The translations under genes and the position numbers were made by a program. Positions 44,743 to 52,618 of a stretch of 64,000 nt of DNA are shown here, piece by piece. The stretch is taken from contig NZ_CP018870.1 in NCBI RefSeq assembly GCF_001941845.1, positions 6,920,001-6,984,000 of the forward strand, written 5' to 3'. Each line of letters opens with the position of its first letter. Positions within the stretch are counted from its first letter, which is position 1. The notes beneath the pieces were generated by a model. That model ran no database searches and was not told where the DNA came from. It saw only the letters and a program-made list of their open reading frames with translations. Origin of the DNA: Streptomyces sp. TN58 (lineage in GTDB: Bacteria > Actinomycetota > Actinomycetes > Streptomycetales > Streptomycetaceae).

Positions 44743-45006
44743 TCAGCGGTCGTCGTCCTGCGCCCGCCTGCCGCCCGGGGGGTGCGGGCGGACCTGTTCC
44801 TCCCGGCCGGTGCCCGTCTGCTGTCGCTTCGCGGCGTGGGCGCCCGCCCCGCTGTCGCCCCCACCGTCGCCCCCGCCCTCCGTACCGCGCAGGACGGCCT
44901 CCTCGGCCTCCCGGCGGGCCTCCCGGTCACCGCTCTCGCCGGGGGCCTGCGACGGGGTGGTCCGCCGTCCGTGGCTCTGCCCGTGGCTCTGTCCGTGTCG
45001 TGTCAT
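44743..45006 (-). CDS. Small hydrophilic protein, 87 residues
   Basis: An 87-residue, very polar protein with an imperfect GQSHG repeat at the start, an acidic/basic middle (SGDREARREAEEAVLRGTEGG) and a basic tail. It is likely disordered and no family is recognised. ATG 45006 is supported by GAGGAGG. It is followed on the same strand by nothing close; upstream is the gene ending at 45041, so the two may form an operon. Confidence 0.5.
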   Translation of the reverse strand: MTRHGQSHGQSHGRRTTPSQAPGESGDREARREAEEAVLRGTEGGGDGGGDSGAGAHAAKRQQTGTGREEQVRPHPPGGRRAQDDDR

Positions 45007-45040
45007 CGGGTCCTCCTCGATCGTCGCGGGCGGGCCGGGC

Positions 45041-45364
45041 TCAGTAGCCCAGCTCCCGCTTGAGCTCGGCCTTGTCCATGGACGACCGGCCATGGAGGTT
45101 CTTGCGCCGGGCCTCCTCGTAGAGCTGGTCGTAGGTCGGGCCCTGGGCGCCCTTGTGGGAGTGCAGCCCGCCGCGCCTGGCGGACGACATGTCCTCCAGC
45201 GACGTCCTGCTCGCCGTCTCGGACTCGCCTGCCCGGGCCCGTTCCTTGTTCACGGTCCGCGCGGCGATCTCCTTCGCCCGCTCCGGGCTCTCGCCGCGCT
45301 CCTCGGCGCTCTCCTTGATGTGCTCGTACTGGCGTTCCCGCTTGGGGCTGGAACCGCGAGGCAT
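45041..45364 (-). CDS. Small basic helical protein, plasmid-stabilisation-like annotation in relatives
   Basis: A 107-residue, highly charged helical protein: SSPKRERQYEHIKESAEERG, SPERAKEIAARTVNKERAR, then YDQLYEEARRKNLHGRSSMDKAELKRELGY, whose end resembles a small Rho-N/SAP-like nucleic-acid-binding segment. Similar actinobacterial proteins are often labelled plasmid stabilisation protein, without evidence of that function. The ATG has GGGAG. It is probably stress- or DNA-related. Confidence 0.7.
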   Translation of the reverse strand: MPRGSSPKRERQYEHIKESAEERGESPERAKEIAARTVNKERARAGESETASRTSLEDMSSARRGGLHSHKGAQGPTYDQLYEEARRKNLHGRSSMDKAELKRELGY

Positions 45365-45445
45365 GGTGGACTCCCTGGCTGGTGTGCGGACACTTCGGTA
45401 CGTCCGGCGCCTACCCCTGGCGGGCCGCCGCACACGGCGCGCCCC

Positions 45446-45505
45446 GGCCGGGCGGTCGGGCGGTCGGGTGGTCGGGTGGTTGGGGGATCGGGGGATCGGG
45501 GACGG
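45446..45505. repeat. Short tandem repeat of CGGTCGGG-like units
   Basis: Degenerate 8-base units (GCGGTCGG, GGTGGTCG, GGGGATCG) repeat across about 60 bases between two divergent small genes. Probably replication slippage; no coding sense. Confidence 0.7.
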
Positions 45506-45568
45506 GTGGATTGGTCCGCCGCCGACCGGGTAGCCGCCGCGGACAAGGGTTCTCCGGGAGGGCTTGCC

Positions 45569-45811
45569 ATGATCCACGTGTCGATACCGCTGATCCCCGC
45601 CACGGACGGGGTACTGCTGATCCCCGCCGACCACGTGACCACCCTGCTGCGCCGCCTTGCGGCGGACTGGGTGGAGTCGGCCGAATCCGGCGAGCTGCGG
45701 GGCGACCGGCAGACCGCCGGCGACCTCTCCGGAGTGCTGACGGAGCTCGCCGACCAGATCGACGTCGAGTGCATCGGGTTCGCCTCCGCACTCGACGACG
45801 ACAACGCCTGA
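45569..45811 (+). CDS. DUF6213-type small protein
   Basis: An 80-residue soluble protein: IHVSIPLIPATDGVLLIPADHVTTLLRRLAADWVESAESGELR, then TAGDLSGVLTELADQIDVECIGFAS. It resembles the streptomycete DUF6213 group, function unknown. ATG 45569 follows GGGAGGG at good distance. An in-frame longer reading extends far upstream but crosses clearly non-coding sequence. Confidence 0.65.
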   Translation: MIHVSIPLIPATDGVLLIPADHVTTLLRRLAADWVESAESGELRGDRQTAGDLSGVLTELADQIDVECIGFASALDDDNA

Positions 45812-45824
45812 GGAATCCCGCCGG

Positions 45825-46337
45825 TCAGTCCGGTCCCGCCAGGTGCAGTTCGGCCGCCAGGACGGCCTCGTGGACGGCCGACCGGCCCATCAGCACGCAC
45901 AACGTGTAGGCGGCGTCGTCCATGGCGCTCCGGGCCGCCCTGTCGCCGGGGGCCGCCGCGAGCCGCTCCCGGGCCACCCGGAAGCGGGCCAGGGCCTCCC
46001 GGGTCCGGGCCCGGCTGGGCAGCAGCCCCACGCCCCGGACACCCCGGCCGGCCTCCGCGCCGGGCGGAGGACGCAGCAGGGCCTCCACGGCCCGGCGCAG
46101 CGCCCGTTCCCAGAGGGTGGGCACCGGTACCCCGTACGCGCCCGCGACCATCGCGGCCGCGAACTCCGCCGGCGGGACCAGGACCCGCTCGGCGGCGGCC
46201 GCCAGTAGGAGCCGCGCCTCGCGCGTCCCGCAGGGCGCGAGGGCCATCACCATGCCCGTCGCCCACTCCACCGCCTGCTCGGCCCGCAGGACCGGTACAT
46301 GCCCTACAGAGGACTGATGAATGCTTTGAGACGTCAC
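45825..46337 (-). CDS. DUF5133 protein with an ANTAR-like N-terminal region
   Basis: A 170-residue protein. Residues about 18-65 (EQAVEWATGMVMALAPCGTREARLLLAAAAERVLVPPAEFAAAMV) resemble an ANTAR RNA-binding three-helix domain. The end (RSAMDDAAYTLCVLMGRSAVHEAVLAAELHLAG) is the DUF5133 signature seen in streptomycetes. ANTAR domains bind paired hairpins in leader RNA, so it may be an antiterminator, but the ANTAR match is approximate. It is divergent from the CHAT-lipase operon with 283 bases between. Confidence 0.7.
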   Translation of the reverse strand: MTSQSIHQSSVGHVPVLRAEQAVEWATGMVMALAPCGTREARLLLAAAAERVLVPPAEFAAAMVAGAYGVPVPTLWERALRRAVEALLRPPPGAEAGRGVRGVGLLPSRARTREALARFRVARERLAAAPGDRAARSAMDDAAYTLCVLMGRSAVHEAVLAAELHLAGPD

Positions 46338-46620
46338 CGATCATCCTTTCAACCGAAGGCTGTGCGCGCGGTGGGAGGAAGTATGGAAGGTATGCCCGCA
46401 GCGGTTGCCTTCCCACACCCGAAGAACCCACCCTTGCCGCCGCGTTGCCGGTACGGCCCACCGCTTCAGCGCGCGGTGAGGTTGAACGTCGAACATTCGC
46501 CCCGCACTTCGGCAGGGCCGCGCGTGGAATCGGTGGGATAATCCTGTGTGGGGAGACCGGCGGGGAACACCGGCGGGGCACACCGGATCGTGAAGCTCGG
46601 GCGGTTCGAAGGAGGACGCG

Positions 46621-48798
46621 ATGAGCACCCCCGACGCTCGCATCGCCGACCTGCTGGAGAACGCCCCTACGGCCGCCAACCCGGCCGCCCGGCCGCCACC
46701 CCCACCGCCCGGCCAGGAGCCGCGCACCGACGGCCCGACCCTGCGCGTCACGGTGCTCTGGGGCGACCTCTCGGAAGTCGCCGCCGACCTGCACGTCACG
46801 GGGCACTACCAGTCGGTCGTGCCCGCCGACGCGGAACTCGCCCTCGACCGCGCCATATCCGCCGGGCCCCGCGGGCTCATCACGGCCCACACCAAGCTCG
46901 GCTGGATCGACGCCCAGCTGGGGGAGGTCACCTACTTTCCCTGCGCGGACGGCACCGTGCGGTCCGCCGCCGTCGTCGGCATGGGCCCCATGGGAACCCT
47001 CACGGAACGCCGCGCCGGCCAGCTCTACGCCTCACTGCTCGGCGAGGCGGTCGCGCTCGGCCACGTCGCGACCATGGCCACCGTGCTCATCGGATCGGGC
47101 ACCGGCAACCTCAGCGTCAGACAGGCTGTTCGCGCCCTCGTACGAGGGTTCTCCCAGGTCCTCACCGCCCTCCCGGCGTCCCCGGCACCCCGCCTCACGC
47201 AGGTGCTCCTCGTCGAGGTCGACCGACTGCGCGCCGAACAGCTCCACCTCGCGCTGACCGAGGCCACCGCCCACCTGCCCCAGCTGACGACCACCCCGGA
47301 GGTGCGCGAGGGCGGCGGTGGCCGGCTGTCCAGGCCCTCCGCCGCCGTGTACGCCCTGGCAGCGCTCACCGGGCTCGGCGGACCGGACGACGAGAGCGCC
47401 CTGCGCGCCGTACTGAAGGACTTCGACGACGGCATCCAGGCGCAGATCCGCGAGCAACTCACCGACCTGGCAACGGTGAGGCACACCGACCTCTCCCTCA
47501 CGGTCGGCCGGTCCGCCGAGGCACCGGACGGCTCCGTACCCGTCCGGATGTCCGTCCAGTCGGGCGTCGGCGGGCTGCGCTGGGCGGCGCTGACCGGGCG
47601 GGCGACCATACCCGAACGGCTCGTCCCCGTGGAGATGGGCCTGCTGCGCGAGCTCGTGGACCGGCTGACGGAGCCGAGCGTCGAGGACGCACGCGAACTG
47701 CCCGGCCTGCTCTCCCGGTTCGTGGTCCCCTCGGAGTTCCAGCGGCTCCTCACCGACGACGCGACGGTGCTGCTCGAACTCGACCGGGACACCGCCTCCG
47801 TACCGTGGGAGTTCCTGACCGAGATCCGGCAGGCGGGCGCCGAGAGGCGGGACCCGCTGGCGATCCGCACCCAGCTCTCCCGGCAACTGCGCACGCCCTA
47901 CTCGCGCGTGATGACCGAGGCGCTGTCGGACGGGCCGCTGCGCGCCCTGGTGATCGGCGACCCGGGGGACCCCGAGAAGGGCTTCAGGCTGCCCGGCGCC
48001 CGCGAGGAAGCCCTCGGGGTGGCCGCCCAGCTCCGGGAACTGGGCGTGGACGTGACCCTGTTCATCGGTGCGACCAATGCCTCCCGCGAGCAGGGGGTCG
48101 ATCTCGCACGGCGCCTCGACGTCCTGCGGGTCCTGCTCTGCGGCGGCAACCACATCGTCCACTACTGCGGCCACGGCGACTTCGACTTCTCCGGTACGGG
48201 GCGCCGCGCCGGATGGGTCTTCGCGGACGGCCTGCTCACGTCCCAGGAACTGGCCATGCTGGAACAGCCGCCCCTCATCGTCATGGCCAACGCCTGCTAT
48301 ACGGCCCGCCTCGCCGGCCCGACCGGCCCCGGTACGGGTACCGGGACCGGCGTCGGAGCCGGGGCCGGCGGCGGGGCGGCGGGCGCGGGTACCGGCGCCC
48401 AGCCCGTACCGTCCGCGGCAGCCGCCGCGGACCGGACGCCGTGGGGGAACCCGCAGGCCGCCCTGGTGCCGAGCCTCGCCGACGAGTTCCTGCGCGCGGG
48501 TGTCGGGCACTACATCGGGGCGGCCTGGCGCATCCCCGACGACCAGGCGGTCACATTCGCCAGGCAGTTCTACAAGAACCTCTTCGCCGAGGGCACCGGC
48601 GACGGCGCGCCGACCGTGGGCGCCGCGGTCCGGGCGGCACGCAAGGCCATCCACCAGCCGGACGACGCGAGCGGACAAGTCCCGGGCACCGTGGCGAACG
48701 GACAGCGCCAGAGCGCCTGGGCCGCCTACCAGCACTACGGGGACGCGGCCGAACCGTTCACCCTGCCCGGCACATCCGACCGGCCAGGGGGGCAGTGA
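46621..48798 (+). CDS. CHAT-domain (caspase-like) protease
   Basis: A 725-residue protein. The C-terminal part (about 380-715) is a CHAT domain: VPWEFLTEIR, then catalytic His518 in HYCGHGDF and Cys559 in MANACYTARL, followed by FLRAGVGHYIGAAWRIPDDQA. A Gly/Ala/Thr-rich insertion (567-600) lies after the Cys. Residues about 40-185 (DLHVTGHYQSVVPADAELALDRAIS, TKLGWIDAQLGEVTYFP) look like the N-terminal domain of M17 leucine aminopeptidases. CHAT proteases in bacteria often act in defence or programmed responses. The ATG follows GGAGGA. The gene is 13 bases before the lipase. Confidence 0.9.
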   Translation: MSTPDARIADLLENAPTAANPAARPPPPPPGQEPRTDGPTLRVTVLWGDLSEVAADLHVTGHYQSVVPADAELALDRAISAGPRGLITAHTKLGWIDAQLGEVTYFPCADGTVRSAAVVGMGPMGTLTERRAGQLYASLLGEAVALGHVATMATVLIGSGTGNLSVRQAVRALVRGFSQVLTALPASPAPRLTQVLLVEVDRLRAEQLHLALTEATAHLPQLTTTPEVREGGGGRLSRPSAAVYALAALTGLGGPDDESALRAVLKDFDDGIQAQIREQLTDLATVRHTDLSLTVGRSAEAPDGSVPVRMSVQSGVGGLRWAALTGRATIPERLVPVEMGLLRELVDRLTEPSVEDARELPGLLSRFVVPSEFQRLLTDDATVLLELDRDTASVPWEFLTEIRQAGAERRDPLAIRTQLSRQLRTPYSRVMTEALSDGPLRALVIGDPGDPEKGFRLPGAREEALGVAAQLRELGVDVTLFIGATNASREQGVDLARRLDVLRVLLCGGNHIVHYCGHGDFDFSGTGRRAGWVFADGLLTSQELAMLEQPPLIVMANACYTARLAGPTGPGTGTGTGVGAGAGGGAAGAGTGAQPVPSAAAAADRTPWGNPQAALVPSLADEFLRAGVGHYIGAAWRIPDDQAVTFARQFYKNLFAEGTGDGAPTVGAAVRAARKAIHQPDDASGQVPGTVANGQRQSAWAAYQHYGDAAEPFTLPGTSDRPGGQ

Positions 48799-48811
48799 GG
48801 AGGGTCCGCTC

Positions 48812-50230
48812 ATGGCCAGGATCCCGATGGGCGACGTCGTCGTGCTGCTCCCCGGCATCACCGGGAGCGTACTGACCAGGGACGGCAAGGACGTCTGGGC
48901 GCCCTCGCCGTCCGCCGTACTGGGCGCACTGGCCAGTCTGGGCGGCTCGCTGGACTCCCTCGAACTGCGCGGGGACGACTGGCGCGTGGACGACCTCGGC
49001 GACGGGGTCGCCGCCGACCGGCTGGTACCCGACCTGCACACCCTGCCCGGCCTGTGGAAGATCGACGGCTACACGGCCGTCGAGAGGTTCCTGCTGGACC
49101 GGTTCGACCTGGAGAAGGGCAGGAACTACTTCCCGTTCCCCTACGACTGGCGGCGCGACAACCGGGCCGCCGCCCGCCGGCTCGCCGAGCGGAGCACCAC
49201 CTGGCTGCGCGCATGGCGCGAGTCGAGCGGCAACACCGCGGCCCGGCTCGTCCTGATCGGGCACTCGATGGGCGGACTCGTCGCCCGCTACTTCGTCGAA
49301 GCCCTCCAGGGCTGGCGGGACACCCGCGCCGTCGTGACCTTCGGCACCCCCTACTACGGCTCCCTCAACGCCGTCGAGTTCCTGTGCAACGGCTTCCACA
49401 AGCGGATCGGCCCCTTCGAACACGACCTCACCCGCCTGCTGCGCTCCCTCACCTCCCTGCACCAGCTCGTGCCCGTCTACAGGTGCGTGTACGGGCCGGA
49501 CGGCCAGGCCGCGGTCCCCGCCAAGGCCGGACTGCCCGGCTGGCAGCCGCAGTGGAGCAGCCACCTCACCGAGTTCTTCGACGAGATGGAGAACGCCGCC
49601 AGGGACAACCGCAAGGACCCCGCCTGGGAGGCCGATCCGGTGGTCTACCACCCCATCGTCGGCATGGACCAGCCCACCCTGCAGTCGGCCCGGATCACCG
49701 ACCACAAGGCCGTCACCCTCAGGGCCCGCGACGCCCGCGACGAGGGCGGCGACGGCACCGTCCCCAAGCTGTCCGCCGCGCTCTCCGGCACCGAGGACGC
49801 CCGCACCTTCGTCCCCCAGAAACACGGCAGCCTGCAGAACCAGGAGGCGATGCTCGACCACCTGAAGGGGATCCTGCAGTCCCTGCACGACATCCGCATC
49901 GACGACCTGCGATCCGCGGTGACCTCCTGGTTCAGCTACCTCGGTGACGACCTCTACCTCGCCGACGAGCCGTTCGTCTGCGAGATCGGAGCCAACAGCG
50001 CGCTGCGCGAGAGGGACCTGCCCGAGATCGAGGCCAACCTCTCCGTGACCGACCGGTCCACCGGTCTGAGCGTCCGCAACATGCCCGTCACCGTCCCCCG
50101 GGTCCGGCAGCGCTTCACCCTGGGCCTCCTGCCCCCCGGCACCTACGACCTGCTGATCAGGGCGAAGGCGGACACCGCACCCCTGTCCGACGTCTTCGTC
50201 GTCGCCGACCCGAACACCGCGGTGCCCTGA
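48812..50230 (+). CDS. LCAT-type lipase/acyltransferase (alpha/beta hydrolase)
   Basis: A 472-residue hydrolase. VVVLLPGITGSVL is the oxyanion-hole strand, FPFPYDWRRDNR the LCAT/PDAT-like signature, and the triad is Ser152 (GHSMGG), Asp314 (GGDGTVP) and His338 (KHGSL). Residues about 390-472 form a beta-rich C-terminal domain, perhaps for membrane or partner binding. No signal peptide is seen, so it acts inside the cell. Such enzymes cleave or transfer acyl groups of phospholipids. ATG 48812 follows GAGGAGGG; a 13-base gap to the CHAT gene indicates co-transcription. Confidence 0.9.
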   Translation: MARIPMGDVVVLLPGITGSVLTRDGKDVWAPSPSAVLGALASLGGSLDSLELRGDDWRVDDLGDGVAADRLVPDLHTLPGLWKIDGYTAVERFLLDRFDLEKGRNYFPFPYDWRRDNRAAARRLAERSTTWLRAWRESSGNTAARLVLIGHSMGGLVARYFVEALQGWRDTRAVVTFGTPYYGSLNAVEFLCNGFHKRIGPFEHDLTRLLRSLTSLHQLVPVYRCVYGPDGQAAVPAKAGLPGWQPQWSSHLTEFFDEMENAARDNRKDPAWEADPVVYHPIVGMDQPTLQSARITDHKAVTLRARDARDEGGDGTVPKLSAALSGTEDARTFVPQKHGSLQNQEAMLDHLKGILQSLHDIRIDDLRSAVTSWFSYLGDDLYLADEPFVCEIGANSALRERDLPEIEANLSVTDRSTGLSVRNMPVTVPRVRQRFTLGLLPPGTYDLLIRAKADTAPLSDVFVVADPNTAVP

Positions 50231-50308
50231 CCGGCCCACCACCGTCGCCCGAGCCGACACGGGCCCGGTTGCGCCTCGGCGGAGCGGGGCGGGCGGGACG
50301 ATGGGGAC

Positions 50309-50737
50309 ATGGCCGACACCTTCGTATCGCGCACCGTCGACGTGACGACCGGGAACCGGGAGACCGTCCACGACCTGACCCCGGCGTGCACCGCCTTCCT
50401 CGGGGAGGTGGCACGCGGCCGGAGCGGACTGCTCAACCTCTTCACGCCGCACGCCACCGCCGGGCTCGCCGTCATCGAGACCGGGGCGGGCAGCGACGAC
50501 GACCTGCTGACCGCCCTGAGGTCGCTGCTGCCGGCCGACGACCGGTGGCGGCACCGGCACGGCTCCCCGGGCCACGGACGCGACCACGTCCTCCCGGCGA
50601 TCGTCCCGCCCCACGCCACGCTCCCGGTGATCGACGGGACACTGGCACTGGGAACGTGGCAGTCCGTCACCCTGGTGGATACGAATCGGGACAATCCGGA
50701 GCGTCAGGTGCGGCTGACGTTTCTCGGACAGCCCTGA
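50309..50737 (+). CDS. YjbQ (UPF0047) family protein
   Basis: A 142-residue protein of the YjbQ family. FTPHATAGLAVIETG carries the conserved His and Glu, HGRDHVLPAIVPPHATLPVIDG the central region, and LGTWQSVTLVDTNRDNPERQVRLTFLG the C-terminal signature. Members have weak thiamine-phosphate synthase activity, perhaps as a side reaction. The gene is 78 bases after the lipase on the same strand. A second, truncated copy of its 3' end lies at 58654-58693. Confidence 0.9.
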   Translation: MADTFVSRTVDVTTGNRETVHDLTPACTAFLGEVARGRSGLLNLFTPHATAGLAVIETGAGSDDDLLTALRSLLPADDRWRHRHGSPGHGRDHVLPAIVPPHATLPVIDGTLALGTWQSVTLVDTNRDNPERQVRLTFLGQP

Positions 50738-51101
50738 TGCCGCCAGGACCGGTCGACGGTTGTGGTGGCCCACAGGTCGCCATGGCCCTCCCCCGTACCC
50801 GCGACAGCGCCACGCGACCCGGAGCAGTGGAACTCGGTGTCCACCCGACGCGACAGACGGCCACGAGCCCGCCCACCATCAACCACAGAACGTGAAACGG
50901 CCCGCCGACTCCGTCGGCAGACCGTCACGACACCCCCTAGGGTCTGTATCGAGTTGCCCCGCGGCGGCGCGACGCCCGGCACGCACCCTCGGCGCACGAG
51001 CCGAATGCCCTGGTAGCTCCGCTACGAGGACATTCGTCCCGCACGCCGAGGGCACGCACCGAACGCCGCTCCTTGCTCCACGGGGCAACTCGATACAGGC
51101 C
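50738..51101. other. 364-base gap holding MITE-like element 1
   Basis: Between the yjbQ stop and the stop of the leftward DUF4034-like gene. Bases 50738-50937 show nothing I can assign. From 50940 the sequence is the inverted-repeat element described separately. Confidence 0.6.
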
Positions 51102-51102
51102 C
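50940..51102. mobile_element. MITE-like element 1 with 22-bp terminal inverted repeats
   Basis: The left end GGGTCTGTATCGAGTTG (50940-50961 in full) is repeated inverted at 51081-51102 with one mismatch, and TA flanks both ends (50938-50939 and 51103-51104). The interior is itself an extended imperfect palindrome (CACCCTCGGCG/CGCCGAGGG, CGAATG/CATTCG, TAGC/GCTA). No transposase is encoded. The flanking TA and end sequence fit a non-autonomous element of an IS5- or IS630-type transposon. The stop codon of the DUF4034-like gene overlaps the right edge. Confidence 0.75.
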
Positions 51103-52202
51103 TAGCGGCCCATCTTGTAGACCGGCGGCTGCGGGGCGGGACGGGTCCGGGACAGCTTCGCGGCCGTGCCGCGGGCCTTTTCGAAGGCCACGACCGGGTC
51201 CCCGTCCTTGCGCCAGGGCTGGGCGCCGCACCACGGTCCGATCAGGCGGAACTGCTCCAAGGCGGGCGCGTACATCATCGACCGGAGCATGTAGTGGGCC
51301 AGCAGGTGGCGCAGGACCGGCAGGCGCTCGTCGTCGGGCGCGACCCGGTCGAACGAGGCGGCGATCCGCTTCAGCACGCTCCTCGCCATCGGCGTGACGG
51401 CCAGCGTGTCGGTGGCGGACCGCTCGGTGAGCTCGTTCAGCGCGTGGAGATAGATGCCGGCGAGCGGGCTGCCGGGCGGGGCCTTGCGGACCGCCTGGCG
51501 GGCGAACCGCATCATCCGCCGGTTGCTGCCGAACCACTTGGCGCACCAGTACTGGAGGGCCTGCCAGTGCCCCTCGTAGTGGTGGGGCGCGCGGGCGACG
51601 AGCCCTTCCCACAGCGGCTCGAACTGTGCGCGGTTGTACTGAGCACCGCGCGCTGCCGTGACCATGACGACCCAGGGGCCCGGGTTCGCGGGGTCGAGCA
51701 GCGCGGCCTGCCGCGCCTCCTCGATCGCGGCCGGGAGCATGGCGCGAAAGCGGTCCATGTCCGAGGCCATGACCTCGTGGGCATACCCGCTGCCTCGGAT
51801 CTCCCAGGCACGGTGGACCATGATGCTCGCGTGGAGGGTGGCTGCGTCGCAGTTCCGGGGCTCGGCGGCACGCCAGGCGTCAAGCCAGGCGTCGTTCTCC
51901 CGGGCGACCTGTTGCAGGAGCTCCAGTCGGTTCCAGCGCTCGTCCCAGTCCTCGCCCGACGCCCGGACGTACCGCTCGGCGGACTGCCAATCTCCTCCCC
52001 ACGCAGCGTCGGCGACGGCCTGCCGCTCCTCCGAGCGGTGTGCCGGCGGGGGTGGGCCGGGGCGCCGCGAGTCGAGCTGCTCACGGGGCAAAAGGCCGTA
52101 CTCGGACGCCACGAAGCGCTCTCCGGCGCGGCGAGGGGCGATGAGCAGCGGGTAGAGCGCGAGGAGGAACACGCCGAGTACGACGGCGAGGAAGACGGTC
52201 AC
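51102..52202 (-). CDS. DUF4034-like helical repeat protein with N-terminal membrane anchor
   Basis: A 366-residue protein with one N-terminal hydrophobic segment (VFLAVVLGVFLLALYPLLIAP, residues 2-22), then a cytoplasmic helical-repeat domain. HHYEGHWQALQYWCAKWFGSNRRMMRFARQAVRKAPPGSPL matches the homologous part of the gene at 52619, and GPWCGAQPWRKDGDPVVAFEKAR the end. DUF4034-type proteins have TPR-like helices and no known function. Its TAG stop coincides with the TA flank of the inverted-repeat element, so the original C-terminus may have been altered. Confidence 0.75.
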   Translation of the reverse strand: MTVFLAVVLGVFLLALYPLLIAPRRAGERFVASEYGLLPREQLDSRRPGPPPPAHRSEERQAVADAAWGGDWQSAERYVRASGEDWDERWNRLELLQQVARENDAWLDAWRAAEPRNCDAATLHASIMVHRAWEIRGSGYAHEVMASDMDRFRAMLPAAIEEARQAALLDPANPGPWVVMVTAARGAQYNRAQFEPLWEGLVARAPHHYEGHWQALQYWCAKWFGSNRRMMRFARQAVRKAPPGSPLAGIYLHALNELTERSATDTLAVTPMARSVLKRIAASFDRVAPDDERLPVLRHLLAHYMLRSMMYAPALEQFRLIGPWCGAQPWRKDGDPVVAFEKARGTAAKLSRTRPAPQPPVYKMGR

Positions 52203-52618
52203 ACCGGGGGATCATTCCCGAGCTCGTCACCTTCCGCAACAGTCGAGGCCAACGATAAGGCGAGGTCAAAGGGGGGAACAGGGCCGCGCCCGGCCGGGCG
52301 CGTGGACCGGTGACTGCCGGCGATCGGACCGGCCACCACGGCTGCGGCCACCGGCATCGCGCCGACAGAGGACGTGGTGGCCCATGGCACAAGCGTCCCG
52401 CTGGGGTTTCCTCGGCGCCGGCCACCTCTCCTGGAGCGGGCGCGCTGCCTGGCGCCCTAGGGTCTGTATCGAGTTGCCCCGCGGCGTCCCGACGCCGCGG
52501 GGCAACTCGATACAGACCCTAAACGGATGTGCGAATGTCGGACGTGCGTGATAGTCACTACCTCCACGAGGGGGGTGATCACGTGCCTCCCCGTGAGAGA
52601 CACCAAGGGGTGGGGACA
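52203..52618. other. 416-base divergent intergenic region with MITE-like element 2
   Basis: Located between the starts of the two divergent DUF4034-like genes, so it should hold both promoters. It contains the 60-bp hairpin element at 52460-52519. A 25-codon frame at 52384-52460 ends on the TAG formed at the element edge and could be a truncated fragment; I see no family match. Confidence 0.5.
52460..52519. mobile_element. MITE-like element 2: 60-bp perfect hairpin
   Basis: A 29-bp perfect inverted repeat around two central bases (CC at 52489-52490). Its outer 22 bases are the same terminal repeat as element 1, and TA flanks both sides (52458-52459, 52520-52521). It is probably the minimal form of the same non-autonomous family. 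The hairpin could also act as a terminator or block transcription between the divergent genes. Confidence 0.8.

Noticed and set aside
50940..51102. Element 1 considered as a plain terminator or a structured regulatory RNA
   Set aside because: The identical 22-base end at 52460-52519 with TA flanks points to a mobile-element family, although the transcript would be structured.
52384..52460. 25-codon frame ending at MITE-like element 2
   Set aside because: Possibly a gene fragment cut by the element, but it has no family match and is too short to support.
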